64,000 bases of DNA from Sepiola atlantica (GCA_963556195.1 OY744532.1:107767083-107831082), one strand, 5' to 3'; shown: positions 23,111-32,645, counted from the stretch's first letter. A program made the numbers and translations. Notes: a model not told the origin generated them from the sequence alone.

Positions 23111-23559
23111 TAGGGTTAGGTTAGGGTTAGGTTAAGTATTAGGATACAAAAATCTTTTTGTCCCCCCCCCCCCCCGCTACACACCCTTTAAAAAAATTTA
23201 CAAAGTTCCTAAAAAAAAACAAAAAGAAAATAAGTAAAGTTGATTCACTTACTGAAAAATTATTAGACCCATTCTTAGCACGGACAGGGAGGAGGGGGCT
23301 TAATTAACCCTAACTATACGTTAGGGAAATAATGAAAAAAAGCTGTTTCATTTGATGTCGGTGCTAATTGACTGTTTGAAAATAAAATTATCTCACATTT
23401 ATGAACTTGAGATTTTTCAACCAATGAGAAGGATTCCCACTCATTTGAATCGGATTCTCTTTGCAAGCCTATGTGAATTAGCTGATTCCAGTCTAAGCAG
23501 TTACTCGATAACAAAGGACAAAATAGAGACAGAGGTTGTCTGGCTGACACCACCCATGC

Positions 23560-23883
23560 GACGTGATTACTCCGTGAAGATGATGACAACAACATCAAGT
23601 GCCAAGAATGCGACGACCTACACTGAAGGAGTCTTCGTTGGTCTGGTCACATCGAAAGAATGGACAAGAGTTCTTGGGTTAGTAGATGTAGAACAGTTGA
23701 GATAGCAGGGTCAGTTGGCAGGGTCAGATCAAGGAAAATATAGCAGGAAGTGATGGGGATGGATTTGAGAGAAAGAAAGTGAAATAAAGACCTGGCCATA
23801 GATCAGTCAGTTTGGAAGTCAATATCTGAAAGCTGTCCAACACATGCCAGCATGTAAAATGGATATTAAACCAAAGGTGATGA

Positions 23884-23933
<50 letters not shown>

Positions 23934-23955
23934 GGTGGTGGTGGCGGAGGTGGAG
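23560..23955 (+). pseudogene. RTE-like LINE C-terminus with (GAT)n tail
   Basis: The broken frame reads SGHIERMDKSSWVSRCRTVE, then RSRKIWQEV with a frame change, then DLAIDQSVWKS. This is the C-terminal tail typical of many RTE-type LINEs. It is followed by CCAGCATGTAAAATGGATAT and a GAT/GGT microsatellite tail (23878-23955). A second copy of this end lies on the minus strand at 52795-53175. It is inactive. Confidence 0.75.
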
Positions 23956-24265
23956 GTGGTGTTTTTTTTAATAAGACTGTAATCTATTTGTTCTGTGACC
24001 TTTTATTGTTCGCCGACAATGATCGAAATCTGAAATAAACAGAAATACAATAATCAGTCACGTACAGCAATCCTGATAATCCCCTCCCCTCCCCCATCCC
24101 CCTCACCCCTCTTCCATCCCCAAGTCTTTGGGTACGAATTACTACGAGTGTCGAGTTGGAAATGCTCAAAGACTGAAGCAGTGACATGTCTGCAGAACAT
24201 CTTTTCACAAGTTTTGAGATGAGGATTGATGATTTGAATTATGCAGATAATTCGGACTACTTTTT

Positions 24266-24563
24266 ACCCCACCTAATAAAACCGGTATCGTCCGGGCCTT
24301 TGGGTCTGGATTTACGCAGGTCTATTGGGGGTTGCCGGTCCTGTGCAGTTCTAGGAGGTGCACCCTCCCAGGCCTTGCCTCCTCTCTTTAGGGAGGAGTA
24401 AGTTTATTGCTTACTGTCTGAGGCGCCCCTACCGGGGAATGCCGACGGGGCTGCCCAGGCAATTTTTAAACAGTCAGAGTGCTCAATTTCTCGAGCGCTG
24501 GTTCTTTCCCACTTTCCCGACCTTGTGTCACATCTTACCTTGTGGGAGGAAGATAAATAAATC
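24266..24563 (+). repeat. U2-SINE family copy (head truncated)
   Basis: The SINE body is well preserved: CCGGTATCGTC, CTGTGCAGTTCTAGGAGG, TAAGTTTATTGCTTACTGTC, CCCTACCGGGGAATGCCGAC and CCGACCTTGTGTCACATCTT, then an end in GATAAATAAAT. The U2-matching head of the 15.4-kb copy is absent, so it is 5'-truncated or a headless subtype. Downstream it abuts a Penelope-type terminal segment on the minus strand. Confidence 0.85.
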
Positions 24564-24564
24564 G

Positions 24565-24715
24565 GACTACTGTTCTCACCTGGAATGTTATTCCCACAAC
24601 GTTTCGGCCGATGTAACCTCCGACCTTCTTCTGGTGCGTCTTGTCGCACTCAGGAATGTTTATGTTGAACTTGGAAATCTGTACGGAATTTTGAACTGAA
24701 CCCTTTATTTAATCC
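24565..24715 (-). mobile_element. Penelope-like terminal segment with GGCCGAAACG motif
   Basis: On the minus strand it carries AGAAGAAGGTCGGAGGTTAC, ATCGGCCGAAACGTTG and GAACAGTAGTCCGA. The same block, better preserved as CTGAAGAAGGTTGG, occurs at 40095-40222, and its last part occurs at 37859-37895. Such blocks occur at the ends of Penelope-like elements and resemble a decayed hammerhead core. The assignment is inference. Confidence 0.45.
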
Positions 24716-24923
24716 ACAGGGATAGATTGTCCTTGTCCCTTCAGCCTTGACCGGATAGAAGTCTTAAGTAATTCTTAATCATATTCTTTATACCGCTTGT
24801 GCTGAGGATTATTACTTAGCACTTTATCCATTGCGCATGTGAACAATTCTAGTATGAATTATAGGGGGAGACTTAAACCTATTTTTGTTTTAAATGTTTA
24901 ATGTTACATATTACTACTTAATA

Positions 24924-24928
<5 letters not shown>

Positions 24929-24957
<29 letters not shown>
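24929..24957. repeat. (TA)n microsatellite
   Basis: Pure TA repeat directly bounding the ribozyme foldback on its left side. Confidence 0.95.
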
Positions 24958-24959
<2 letters not shown>

Positions 24960-24982
24960 TATAAATTTTTATTTATACAAAC

Positions 24983-25056
24983 ATTATTGGTTACATATGT
25001 GCATACATGTTTCGGTTGCACTCTTCGCAGAGAGTCAACCTCATCAGACCAAGGAT
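24983..25056 (-). ncRNA. Hammerhead ribozyme, type I, minus strand
   Basis: All conserved parts are present in order on the minus strand: stem I strand TTGGT, core CTGATGA, stem II GGTTG/CAACC closed by ACTCTCTGCGAAGAGTG, core GAAA, stem III CATGTATG/CACATATG, then T-A at the cleavage position and stem I strand ACCAA. The 10.1-11.1 pair is G-C, as in active ribozymes. Predicted self-cleavage lies after the A that precedes ACCAA. Hammerheads of this layout occur in Penelope-like elements and animal retrozymes. Confidence 0.85.
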
Positions 25057-25060
25057 TCAG

Positions 25061-25134
25061 ATTCTTGGTCTGATGAGGTTGACTCTCTGCGAAGAGTGCA
25101 ACAGAAACATGTATGCACATATGTAACCAATAAT
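25061..25134 (+). ncRNA. Hammerhead ribozyme, type I, plus strand
   Basis: The mirror copy of the ribozyme at 24983-25056. Core CTGATGA is at 25070-25076 and GAAA at 25104-25107; the cleavage site falls after A25125. Stem I pairs TTGGT with ACCAA, then after one mismatch ATT with AAT. Stem II is GTTG/CAAC, but the closing 10.1-11.1 pair has changed from G-C to G-A, which may weaken activity. Stem III is intact. Confidence 0.82.
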
Positions 25135-25246
25135 GTTTGTATAAATAAAAATGTATACTTATAAACAGCTCTACTTGTTATTGAGCACTTTTTATAAACA
25201 CTTGAGTTTCAACGGATTTACATCTACAGAAACTAATACAATACAT

Positions 25247-25323
<77 letters not shown>

Positions 25324-25338
25324 GTGTGTGTATGTATA

Positions 25339-25406
<68 letters not shown>
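25247..25406. repeat. (TA)n/(TATG)n microsatellite
   Basis: 160 bp of TA repeat with TG interruptions. It separates the ribozyme foldback from the next foldback. Confidence 0.95.
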
Positions 25407-25413
<7 letters not shown>

Positions 25414-25467
25414 CTGTTGGGTTAAAGGAAATCTAATAGAGTGCTTGATTATTCTATAAGAACATAA

Positions 25468-25714
25468 TATTCATTTATTTATGATTTTACAGAAGTTTAG
25501 ATCTCATGCTACCAAAGGTTCTGCGACTTAAATGGGGCCTGTCATGAAACAAACAATAAATTGACGGTGCTACCATTCCTCCCGCTTCTTCCATTCAGAT
25601 CAGAAATGGCTGCCGATAAATAGAACACATTGTATTCAGCAATTTTTTGCCAAGCTCTGTTTTAGTCGTGAAACCTTTGATACTATGAGATCTAAACGTC
25701 TGTAAAATCATAAA

Positions 25715-25717
<3 letters not shown>
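25468..25717. mobile_element. Foldback with ~60-bp arms, flanked by (TA)n
   Basis: The left arm 25470-25530 (ATGATTTTACAGAAGTTTAG, then CCAAAGGTT) is the reverse complement of 25662-25717. The centre is about 130 bp of unique sequence. (TA)n follows directly at 25718-25765. No complete hammerhead core is visible. Confidence 0.7.

Positions 25718-25765
<48 letters not shown>
25718..25765. repeat. (TA)n microsatellite
   Basis: 48 bp of TA repeat. Confidence 0.95.
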
Positions 25766-25769
<4 letters not shown>

Positions 25770-25994
25770 AGGATGTTGTAGTTTGCTTGGAACATTGTGT
25801 ATAGTGTAAGAATAATATTTTGGAGGTGATAACAATGCGTTGTTGGAGTGACACGTATACGACACGTGGAATCGTAAAAACAAAGTGACAATATTGAAGA
25901 GTCAATAATTTTCAAACAATTTTTTTTATTTACCAGTGTATCGTTGACCGTGGTGTTAGGTTGGAGTGTGTCCTTTTATTATTATTATTTTTAA

Positions 25995-26020
25995 TTTTCG
26001 AGGGAAGCCCTCATCCTCAG
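25995..26020 (-). ncRNA. Hammerhead-like motif with altered core
   Basis: On the minus strand CTGAGGATGA is followed by a GGG-CTT-CCC hairpin and then TCGAAAA. This resembles CTGATGA, stem II, GAAA, but with three extra bases in the core. Activity cannot be predicted. It may be a decayed or variant ribozyme at a retroelement end. Confidence 0.35.
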
Positions 26021-26063
26021 AAATAAAATAAATACAGCCACTCGTTGGAGTGTGTTTTTTTGC

Positions 26064-26067
<4 letters not shown>

Positions 26068-26136
<69 letters not shown>
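26068..26136. repeat. (TA)n microsatellite
   Basis: About 70 bp of pure TA repeat. Confidence 0.95.
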
Positions 26137-26138
<2 letters not shown>

Positions 26139-26233
26139 ACTAATGATAATAGAATTAACGATAAGTGAAATATCGTAGAGTGATCTATCTCGATAAAATA
26201 AAGCTCAATACGTTGAGTAGAGCAATCAATTTT

Positions 26234-26431
26234 AAAGAAAGAAAGATGAAGATAAAAAATTGTACAAAATTACATAAAGTTACATAAATTAATACAAATT
26301 TTATTAGATCGAAAGTTCAGATGCAAGGAGTTACATTAATCCTTAAACCATGGGTTTTCAATGTAATAAAATTTGTATTAATTTATGTAACTTTATGTAA
26401 TTTTGTACAATTTTTACCTTCATCTTTCTTT

Positions 26432-26434
<3 letters not shown>
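26234..26434. mobile_element. Foldback with ~85-bp arms next to (TA)n
   Basis: The arms AAAGAAAGAAAGATGAAG, then TTGTACAAAATTACATAAAG, are inverted at 26360-26434, with a centre of about 45 bp. (TA)n begins at the right edge. Confidence 0.75.

Positions 26435-26500
<66 letters not shown>
26435..26500. repeat. (TA)n microsatellite
   Basis: About 65 bp of TA repeat, shared as boundary by two foldbacks. Confidence 0.95.
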
Positions 26501-26501
<1 letters not shown>

Positions 26502-26527
26502 GAAAAAAGAAACAATGTTTCAGACAA

Positions 26528-27023
26528 TATGTAAAAGTAAAAATGGAATAAAGAATAAGCAATTCAACAAATAACAAAAATAAACTCAAAAACTCATGTT
26601 GTAAAGTTCCACCGAGATATTTCGGCCGTAGATACGACCATTTTCGATCAGTTAATAAACTTTATTTCAAAACGGAAAAGTTTTCAAATTTATACAGAGA
26701 ATGCGATTGGAAGAAAATGTCACGTGCAGAGAACAACAAAAGGGGGGAGAAAAAAAAAGGAATGCGAGGAATGTTATGAAAAGAGAAAGAAAAAGAAGAT
26801 GAAGAAGAGGAAGAAGAAGAAAGAGATACCAATCAACCAGTATCTTTAGAACGTCAGTTGAAGAAGACGAAACGAAGAAGAAGAGAAAGCGAGAGCAAAC
26901 GTGAGAAAGGGTAAATCGACATTTTGTTGTCGAAAACTATTAAAGAAGAAAAAAAGAGAGAGAGTTTTTGAGTTTATTTTTGTTAGTTGTTGAATTGCTT
27001 ATTCTTTATTCCATTTTTACTTT

Positions 27024-27025
<2 letters not shown>
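26528..27025. mobile_element. Foldback with ~65-bp arms between two (TA)n tracts
   Basis: The left arm 26528-26598 (ATGTAAAAGTAAAAATGGAA, then AACTCAAAAACTC) is inverted at 26955-27027. The interior has a purine-rich stretch (26745-26960) and, on the minus strand at 26610-26655, CTGATCGAAAA plus a GGTCG/CGGCC hairpin and GAAATA, which is another hammerhead-like end motif. The segment looks like a Penelope-type terminal unit with an inverted partial copy. Confidence 0.65.

Positions 27026-27107
<82 letters not shown>
27026..27107. repeat. (TA)n microsatellite
   Basis: About 80 bp of pure TA repeat. Confidence 0.95.
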
Positions 27108-27111
<4 letters not shown>

Positions 27112-28010
27112 CAGTACAGGCGATACTAAGACTAAAAATTAAAAATTACTTTAGACTTTTTTGTTATATTCCAAAGGAAAAATCAATCCATAAATTGCAT
27201 TTATTAATTTTTCTCAATTTCCTCCTTTTTCTAACTTCGACGAATACCTGTATTTTTTCCTTCAGCTTACAAACAAAATTTATATTTATTTTTTCCCAAC
27301 TTTTTAATATCTTACGTGCGTTTCACAACTCAGTCAAGAGAAATATTAACATCGTTGATGTTATATGTATATATTTATATATAACTAAAAAGTATATATG
27401 CTCTGAAGCTTGTAACACGACCTCATTGAGCTTGCAATTTGAAACAATTTCGGTGATTATAAAGAGTGTATACTTAAATATATATTTTTTTATAAAAAAC
27501 CTGCAATCGTCAGTATGGGAGGAGACAATTCCTGCCGGTCACACGCTTCGAACCCCGATACGAAAGTCATGTTTGACTCAGTAGCCGAGGTGCGTACCAC
27601 TGCTCCAACACGCATTGCCTAGAAATTGAAAGTAAATTAACATCTAAATCGCAAACACGGCAGCTATCTAGCAAGCAGTCGAGAGAGAACTCAATAGGCG
27701 GGGTCCAGAGTTATATGTATATATATATTAGTAGTAAGTTTTTGAAAGGCTGTGGGCAATGCAAGTTCCGGGTAAGATGCAAGTTGTAAGGAACAAAAAC
27801 AATAACAATAAATCGAATACGAAATATGATTTACTATTTATTTTTCCTTTTTTTTCTAAAATCTTACATAACAGCAAGAGTGTTTTTAGCTGTTCGTGTG
27901 ATGTCCGGGTGATTAAAAATCACTATTTGATATTTTGGGAAAAGACATCCCTTTGTCAAAAATAATTAAACCAGAAGAAAAAATTTTTTCTTCTCCGACT
28001 GTGTAGAGAA
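27108..28010. other. No gene recognised; tRNA-like patch on minus strand
   Basis: Mostly AT-rich. At 27539-27605, on the minus strand, GGAGCAGTGGTACGCACC and, 40 nt on, GGGGTTCGAAGC resemble the A and B boxes of a tRNA promoter. The T-stem does not pair, so this is at best a tRNA-related SINE head or pseudogene. Confidence 0.35.
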
Positions 28011-28018
28011 TACTACAG

Positions 28019-28710
28019 AACATATATATATATATACAAATATAAATGATAATTTATTTCATTTCGCCTACAAAATTGATTTTGTTTCATGAAGGTGACA
28101 GAAAATTAAAAATTAAAATTGAATCAGAATAGAAATTAGACAAAACAAAAACAAAAACAAAAACAAGAAACAAAACAAAAACTAAAATACAAATAAGAAG
28201 AAAAAAAAAACAGAAAACAGAAAGGAAAAGAAAAGGAAATATTAAGAACTACACGGGACATAATAAGGAAATGGAAATTATTTCCTTTTCTTTTCCTTTC
28301 TGTTTTCTCTTTTCTTTTTTCTTCTTACTTGTATTTTAGTTTTTGTTTTGTTTTTGTTTTTGTTTTTTGTTTTTGTTTTTTGTTTTGTTTTGTTTTGTTT
28401 TGTTTTATTTCTATTCTGATTCAATTTTAATTTTTAATTTTCTGTCACCTTCATAAAACCATGCGTGATTGTAAACTTATCTTAACAGACATAATGTTAT
28501 TTCAAGACCTGATGAGTGGGAGCCTCACAAACTGCTCTCGTGAAACAAAATCAATTTTGTAGTCGAAATGAAATAAATTATCATTTATATTTATATTTCT
28601 GCTCTATATTTTTATTGAGCACTCTCATAAACCCGGTTCAGCTCCCCTGGATTTATACCCTGTGGATCTATACCATACCCGGATTATATATATATATACA
28701 TATATATACA
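28019..28710. mobile_element. Ribozyme-bearing foldback between AT repeats
   Basis: The arms 28085-28240 and 28277-28456 are inverted copies carrying GACAGAAAATTAAAAATTAA and a long AAAAC/GTTTT tract. Outside the right arm lies a full hammerhead (28497-28576). Outside the left arm lies only the 3' half of the same motif on the minus strand (28042-28090: GAAACAAAATCAATTTTG, then GCGAAATGAAATAA). The right flank carries TTATTGAGCACT, as next to the 25-kb ribozyme, and ends at an AT repeat (28684-28705). Confidence 0.75.
28497..28576 (+). ncRNA. Hammerhead ribozyme, type I
   Basis: Stem I pairs TTATTTCA (28497-28504) with TGAAATAA at the 3' end, and GAC with GTC next to the core. Core CTGATGA is at 28509-28515. 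Stem II pairs GTGGGAGC with GCTCTCGT, using three G-U pairs. Core GAAA is at 28542-28545. Stem III is CAAAAT/ATTTTG with a two-base loop. T28560 and A28561 stand at the cleavage position. All conserved positions are present, so self-cleavage of the RNA is plausible. The G-U-rich stem II may lower activity. Confidence 0.8.
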
Positions 28711-29015
28711 TTCGTCTATATTTTTATATTCATCTCTCACTCATTCACTTATTGGAACAAATCTTTACCCTTTTTTTTGAAGAGAGGAAGTTACAAAAAT
28801 GCTTAAGGGAAATTCTTACCTACTCTTTGACCGGTCTCTTCTGGAACATCTGCAGATAATGCATGAACTGAACCACTAATGCACAGTTGCACACATGTCT
28901 CGGTAGCATTACACCAATAGATAATTAACTATAGACAATAAACATCATATGTTGACCAGAACAGTGAATCAAATGTCATGTAAAGTTTAAACTGTCATTA
29001 TATAATTCTTCTGAC
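28711..29015. other. No gene recognised
   Basis: Unremarkable sequence between the ribozyme unit and the SINE. Confidence 0.4.
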
Positions 29016-29023
29016 ACTCTGAT

Positions 29024-29200
29024 CTTGCCGACGGGGTTGCCCAGGCAATTTTTGATGGTCAGAGTGCTCACCTCTCGGGCGCTGGCTTTTCAAACCCCAC
29101 TTTTCTCGACCCGATCTTAGGTCACATCTTACTTGTGGGAGTAAGATAAAACTGGCCTTGTGCCTAACTCCTGGGGAGGAGTAAATAAAACTCTGATGCC
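29024..29200 (+). repeat. U2-SINE family, 5'-truncated copy with extended tail
   Basis: It begins at GCCGACGGGGTTGCCCAGGC and runs through TCTCGGGCGCTGGC, GACCCGATCTTAGGTCACAT and GGGAGTAAGATAAAACTGGC to CTCCTGGGGAGGAGTAAATA. The extra 3' 40 bp is shared only with the 30.3-kb copy, which defines a subfamily. Confidence 0.85.
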
Positions 29201-29542
29201 CGTTCGGTACGGCCTGATCTTCTTGACATATCCAGCGATGAATAATACGAGTTAATCGTTGGCCAATCCCTTCAGTTCGGTTTGGCGACTCAATAGTTTC
29301 AAAGGTCAAAGATCCATCATCTGCCGATTGACGACGGAAGAGTGACATTCAGTACTAGTGTGTTGAGGGCCCATTAATGCCTTCAGTGGATTCAACGGCC
29401 GGGCGCCAGTCAGAATGGCCAGGGATCTTCGATTTGACAAGTTGGGGCAATGATGGTATAACTTCGTCAGACATAATTATTGGTTTGAAGGCAGAAACTG
29501 AATGGCAAGTCCTAATATTATAAGCCATTGTCAACTTTGGAG

Positions 29543-30067
29543 ATGAGAGTTGTACGATGTTTATTAAATGAATAGTTGTACGATGTTTATTAAATGAATA
29601 GTTGTACGATGTTTATTAAATGAATAGTTGTACTATGTTTATTAAATGAATAGTTGTACTATGTTTATTAAATGAATAGTTGTACGATGTTTATTAAATG
29701 AATAGTTTCACTATGTTTATTAAATGAATAGTTGTACTATGTTTATTAAATGAATAGTTGTACTATGTTTATTAAATGAATAGTTGTACTATGTTTATTA
29801 AATAAATAGTTGTACTATGTTTATTAAATGAATAGTTGTACTATGTTTATTAAATGAATAGTTGTACTATGTTTATTAAATGAATAGTTGTACTATGTTT
29901 ATTAAATGAATAGTTGTACTATGTTTATTAAATGAATAGTTGTACTATGTTTATTAAATAAATAGTTGTACTATGTTTATTAAATGAATAGTTGTACTAT
30001 GTTTATTAAATGAATAGTTGTACTATGTTTATTAAATGAATAGTTTCACTATGTTTATTAAATGAAT
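29543..30067. repeat. 26-bp minisatellite, about 20 units
   Basis: Tandem 26-bp units with TAGTTGTACTATGTTTATTA and a few variants (TTGTACGATG, TTTCACTATG). The array lies between two oppositely oriented copies of the U2-SINE family. Confidence 0.95.
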
Positions 30068-30270
30068 AATAGAAATATTTCCCTTCTCCGTCGTTAAGCT
30101 GTCTAAGTGACCAAATGTATGTGTGTTCTCTCTGAGAGGAGATCAGAAAAGATGGAGAAAGGCGCTGTGTTCAGTTTCAACACATGGGATTTCTCTGATT
30201 AGCTGAAAGAAACAGATTGAAGACTTTGTCCAAATAAGAGTAGTTACGTAAATACCACATTTACTGTGCT

Positions 30271-30588
30271 GTTTTATTTACTCCTCCCCAGGAGTTAGGC
30301 ACAAGGCCAGTTTTATCTTACTCCCACAAGTAAGATGTGACCCAAGATCGGGTCGAGAAAGTGGGGTTTGAAAAGCCAGCGCTTGAGAGGTGAGCACTCT
30401 GGCCATTTAAAAATTGCCTGGGCAGCCCCGTCGGCATTCCCCGGTAGGGGCGCCTCAGACAGTAAGCAATAAACTTACTCCTCCCCAAAGAGGGGAGGCA
30501 AAGCCTGGGAGGGTGGACCTCCTAGAACTGCACAGGACAGGCGTGCAATATCCATCAGAACAGATACTACACTTTGATCTTAGCCAAA
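30271..30588 (-). repeat. U2 snRNA-headed SINE
   Basis: On the minus strand the head TTTGGCTAAGATCAAAGTG followed by TAGTATCTGTTCTGAT matches U2 snRNA nucleotides from about 17 to 50. It joins directly to the SINE body CTGTGCAGTTCTAGGAGG. Compared with the 15.4-kb copy, about 80 bp between head and body is missing. The 3' end has the longer tail CTGGGGAGGAGTAAATAAAA, shared with the 29-kb copy. Confidence 0.88.
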
Positions 30589-30699
30589 CTGTGCTGTTTA
30601 ATCCAAAAGTTTAAAGATACTTAGTTATAATATTCATTGTGCTGTTACTCCCAACGGTTTGAAAATTAATTATAATGTTTTGTTTAATAATTATAATCA

Positions 30700-30852
30700 A
30701 ATAGATATTTCTCTAAAATCGTCGAAAAAAATCCAAAAATTAAAAAAAAAAAAAGGCCAGTAAAATTTTTGAAGTCGTTTGGACTTCAAAAATTTTACTG
30801 GCCTTTTTTTTAAATTTTTTTATTTTTTTCGACGATTTTAAAGAAATATCTT
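30700..30852. repeat. Palindrome with 70-bp arms
   Basis: The arms carry AAATCGTCGAAAAAAAT and GGCCAGTAAAATTTTTGAAG and meet at GTCGTTTGGAC. Related host sequence (AATAATTACTATCAAATA) recurs at 33310 and 34400, so it belongs to a local repeat family. Confidence 0.8.
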
Positions 30853-31109
30853 CAAAAATACTTAATTTTAACGTTTTCATTAAGATATTTCTGTAGTGTC
30901 TTCTGCAGGTAGACACATGAGTTAAAAATGGCAGTTAAAAATAAAATAACAGGAACACTTAAAGAAATACTTCCTTGTGGTGGAAAAATATTAACGTACA
31001 CCGAAATTTACTGAAAATAATCCAGTATTTAATATTTTATTTAATAAATTAAACTTCTATTTGGAGTCCACAACCGCCACTATTTTTAGCCATTCAAGGG
31101 AGATAATTA

Positions 31110-31195
31110 AAACTTTCGGACTTTTTTGAGATAATTCAAAATTTTGTTTTTTCTTTGAAACGATAAACAAAATACAATAACAGAATAAGATAAAA
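31110..31195. repeat. Direct repeat, copy 1
   Basis: About 85 bp from GGACTTTTTTGAGATAATTC to ACAATAACAGAATAAGATAA. It recurs in the same orientation at 32562-32645, bracketing the Merlin remnant and the promoter-like block. Confidence 0.8.
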
Positions 31196-31211
31196 ACATA
31201 AGAATTTAATG

Positions 31212-31910
31212 AAATAAATTAAATATTAAAGAAAATAAACTTTTTGTGAGAAAACAATGAGAAAGTAACGTAAATAACTTGTATCTGATTACATTGGGTA
31301 CATTTCGCTAATCTGTCGGAAAATAAATTTAAATAATTTATCTGAGTATTTTTGCCGCCATATAAATTCTGCCAAGTAGAATTCACTATTTGCGTGTGGG
31401 TCCCACATTCAGTCGTATTTATTTTTTTTGTCTTCTTGCCACATCTACTCCACATGGTTTGTTGCGGCACCTGTTGCCGGGTCGACAAAATTGTATTTGT
31501 GGTTAACCCGCAAATGATGACATCCTTCAGCTCCAAGTCTTTCATAGGCGTGCTAACACTTTGATATAATTGTTGTGCCTGGACGCACATATTTTTTTAT
31601 TAATGGTACCAATGTGGCGACATCTCGAGATGGCACTGTCACCAAAAAGCCATATTTGGTGACCTTTTCATATCCCCTAAAACTCACAGTTATCACATGG
31701 TATGACTAGTGCACATTTTTCCTTCAGCAACCATCTCCCCCATTTAATTGTGGATGGTGCTGAAAATACTCCACACACAAATCCCTGACGAACATTCGCC
31801 AATTACAGACTGTGTGGTCTGACATCATACGGCACTCTCTTTTCACAGTTTTGTAATTGGCCATTTCATAGGCCCATAGATTATTGGAATTTATTAACGT
31901 CCCCCTCACT
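31212..31910 (-). pseudogene. Merlin (ISXO2-like) transposase remnant
   Basis: On the minus strand, broken frames give MANYKTVKRECRMMSDHTVC, CNWRMFVRDLCVEYF, HHPQLNGGDG, then GTTIISKC and, in another frame, VNHKYNFVDPATGAATNHVE and FIWRQKYSDKLFKFIF. These match the order of parts in Merlin-family transposases related to bacterial IS1016/ISXO2: helix-turn-helix, QxGGxG, DDE region, VNH.xNFVDPxTGAxTN. Stops and frame changes are numerous. The N-terminal end stops near 31910, where an unrelated GC-richer block begins. Confidence 0.82.
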
Positions 31911-32460
31911 GACTGGCTGCAGCCTTGTCCCTTAAGGGTCTCACGGATTGGCTGTCAGGCATCCCAACCCCTACTCCCTTAGGGGTCACGTGAGTCAGCC
32001 CATAAAAACGCTTGCACGCTGTGTCCCGGCCTCTTTTCGACCCACCTTTTGAACCTGTTAAGACCGTGGTTAGATCCTTCTAAAATAAAGCCCTCGACGG
32101 CAGTCGCAGAGAGCCCCGCTCCTTCCTGTTACCAACCATCTTGAACTGAAGTGACTACATCTCGACAAGAGCCAGAATTGGAGGCGGGCGCACGTGCAAC
32201 CTGTTACCAGAACTCCCACAAGATAAGTTCGCGAAGCACGTTTTCGAAAACCTAAATTAACTTCTTTCTGAACTTTGAAATCACCATTTGTTGTATATAT
32301 TTGCCCTCATGTTTTCTCACAAGGAAAACTGTTTTAAACTTATATACGATTGTTGTTGTGTTCCTTCTCACAAAAGCTGTTGCCCTGCTTCTATTTTGCG
32401 CTTAGCTACATAATTGTTACTGCATTCTCCCGTGCGAGAATTGAACTTTCTTTCAGGGAT
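31911..32460 (+). other. Promoter-like block, possible LTR fragment
   Basis: This block is GC-richer than its surroundings. It contains CCCATAAAAACGCTTGCACG (TATA-like, 31998) and, about 85 bp on, AATAAAGCCCTCGACG (polyadenylation-like). That spacing is typical of an LTR. No clean TG/CA ends or target duplication were found. Confidence 0.25.
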
Positions 32461-32561
32461 ATTTAATCCCAACAAAATATAAGAATGTCAAGATATCCAT
32501 AAGCTTTATTTTTGACCTGCAAAAAAAAAACCTCCTAATCGACACTGTCATCCTAACTTTT

Positions 32562-32645
32562 GGACTTTTTTGAGATAATTCAAATTTTTTTTTCTTCTTT
32601 TATTTCGAACGATAAACGAAATACAATAACAGAATAAGATAAAAA
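32562..32645. repeat. Direct repeat, copy 2
   Basis: The second copy of the 31110-31195 repeat, slightly diverged. Confidence 0.8.

Larger units (their letters stand above)
24958..25163. mobile_element. Near-perfect 206-bp foldback carrying two hammerhead ribozymes
   Basis: The arms (24958-25052 and 25065-25163) are almost perfectly complementary around a short centre near 25053-25064. Each arm holds one hammerhead motif pointing outward. (TA)n lies at the left edge. On the right the sequence continues through TTATTGAGCACTTTTTATAA to the next (TA)n at 25247. The structure looks like two opposed terminal repeats of a Penelope-like element or retrozyme. Confidence 0.8.

Noticed and set aside
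25151..26551. Tyr/Ile-rich short frames
   Set aside because: Translation of TA repeats.
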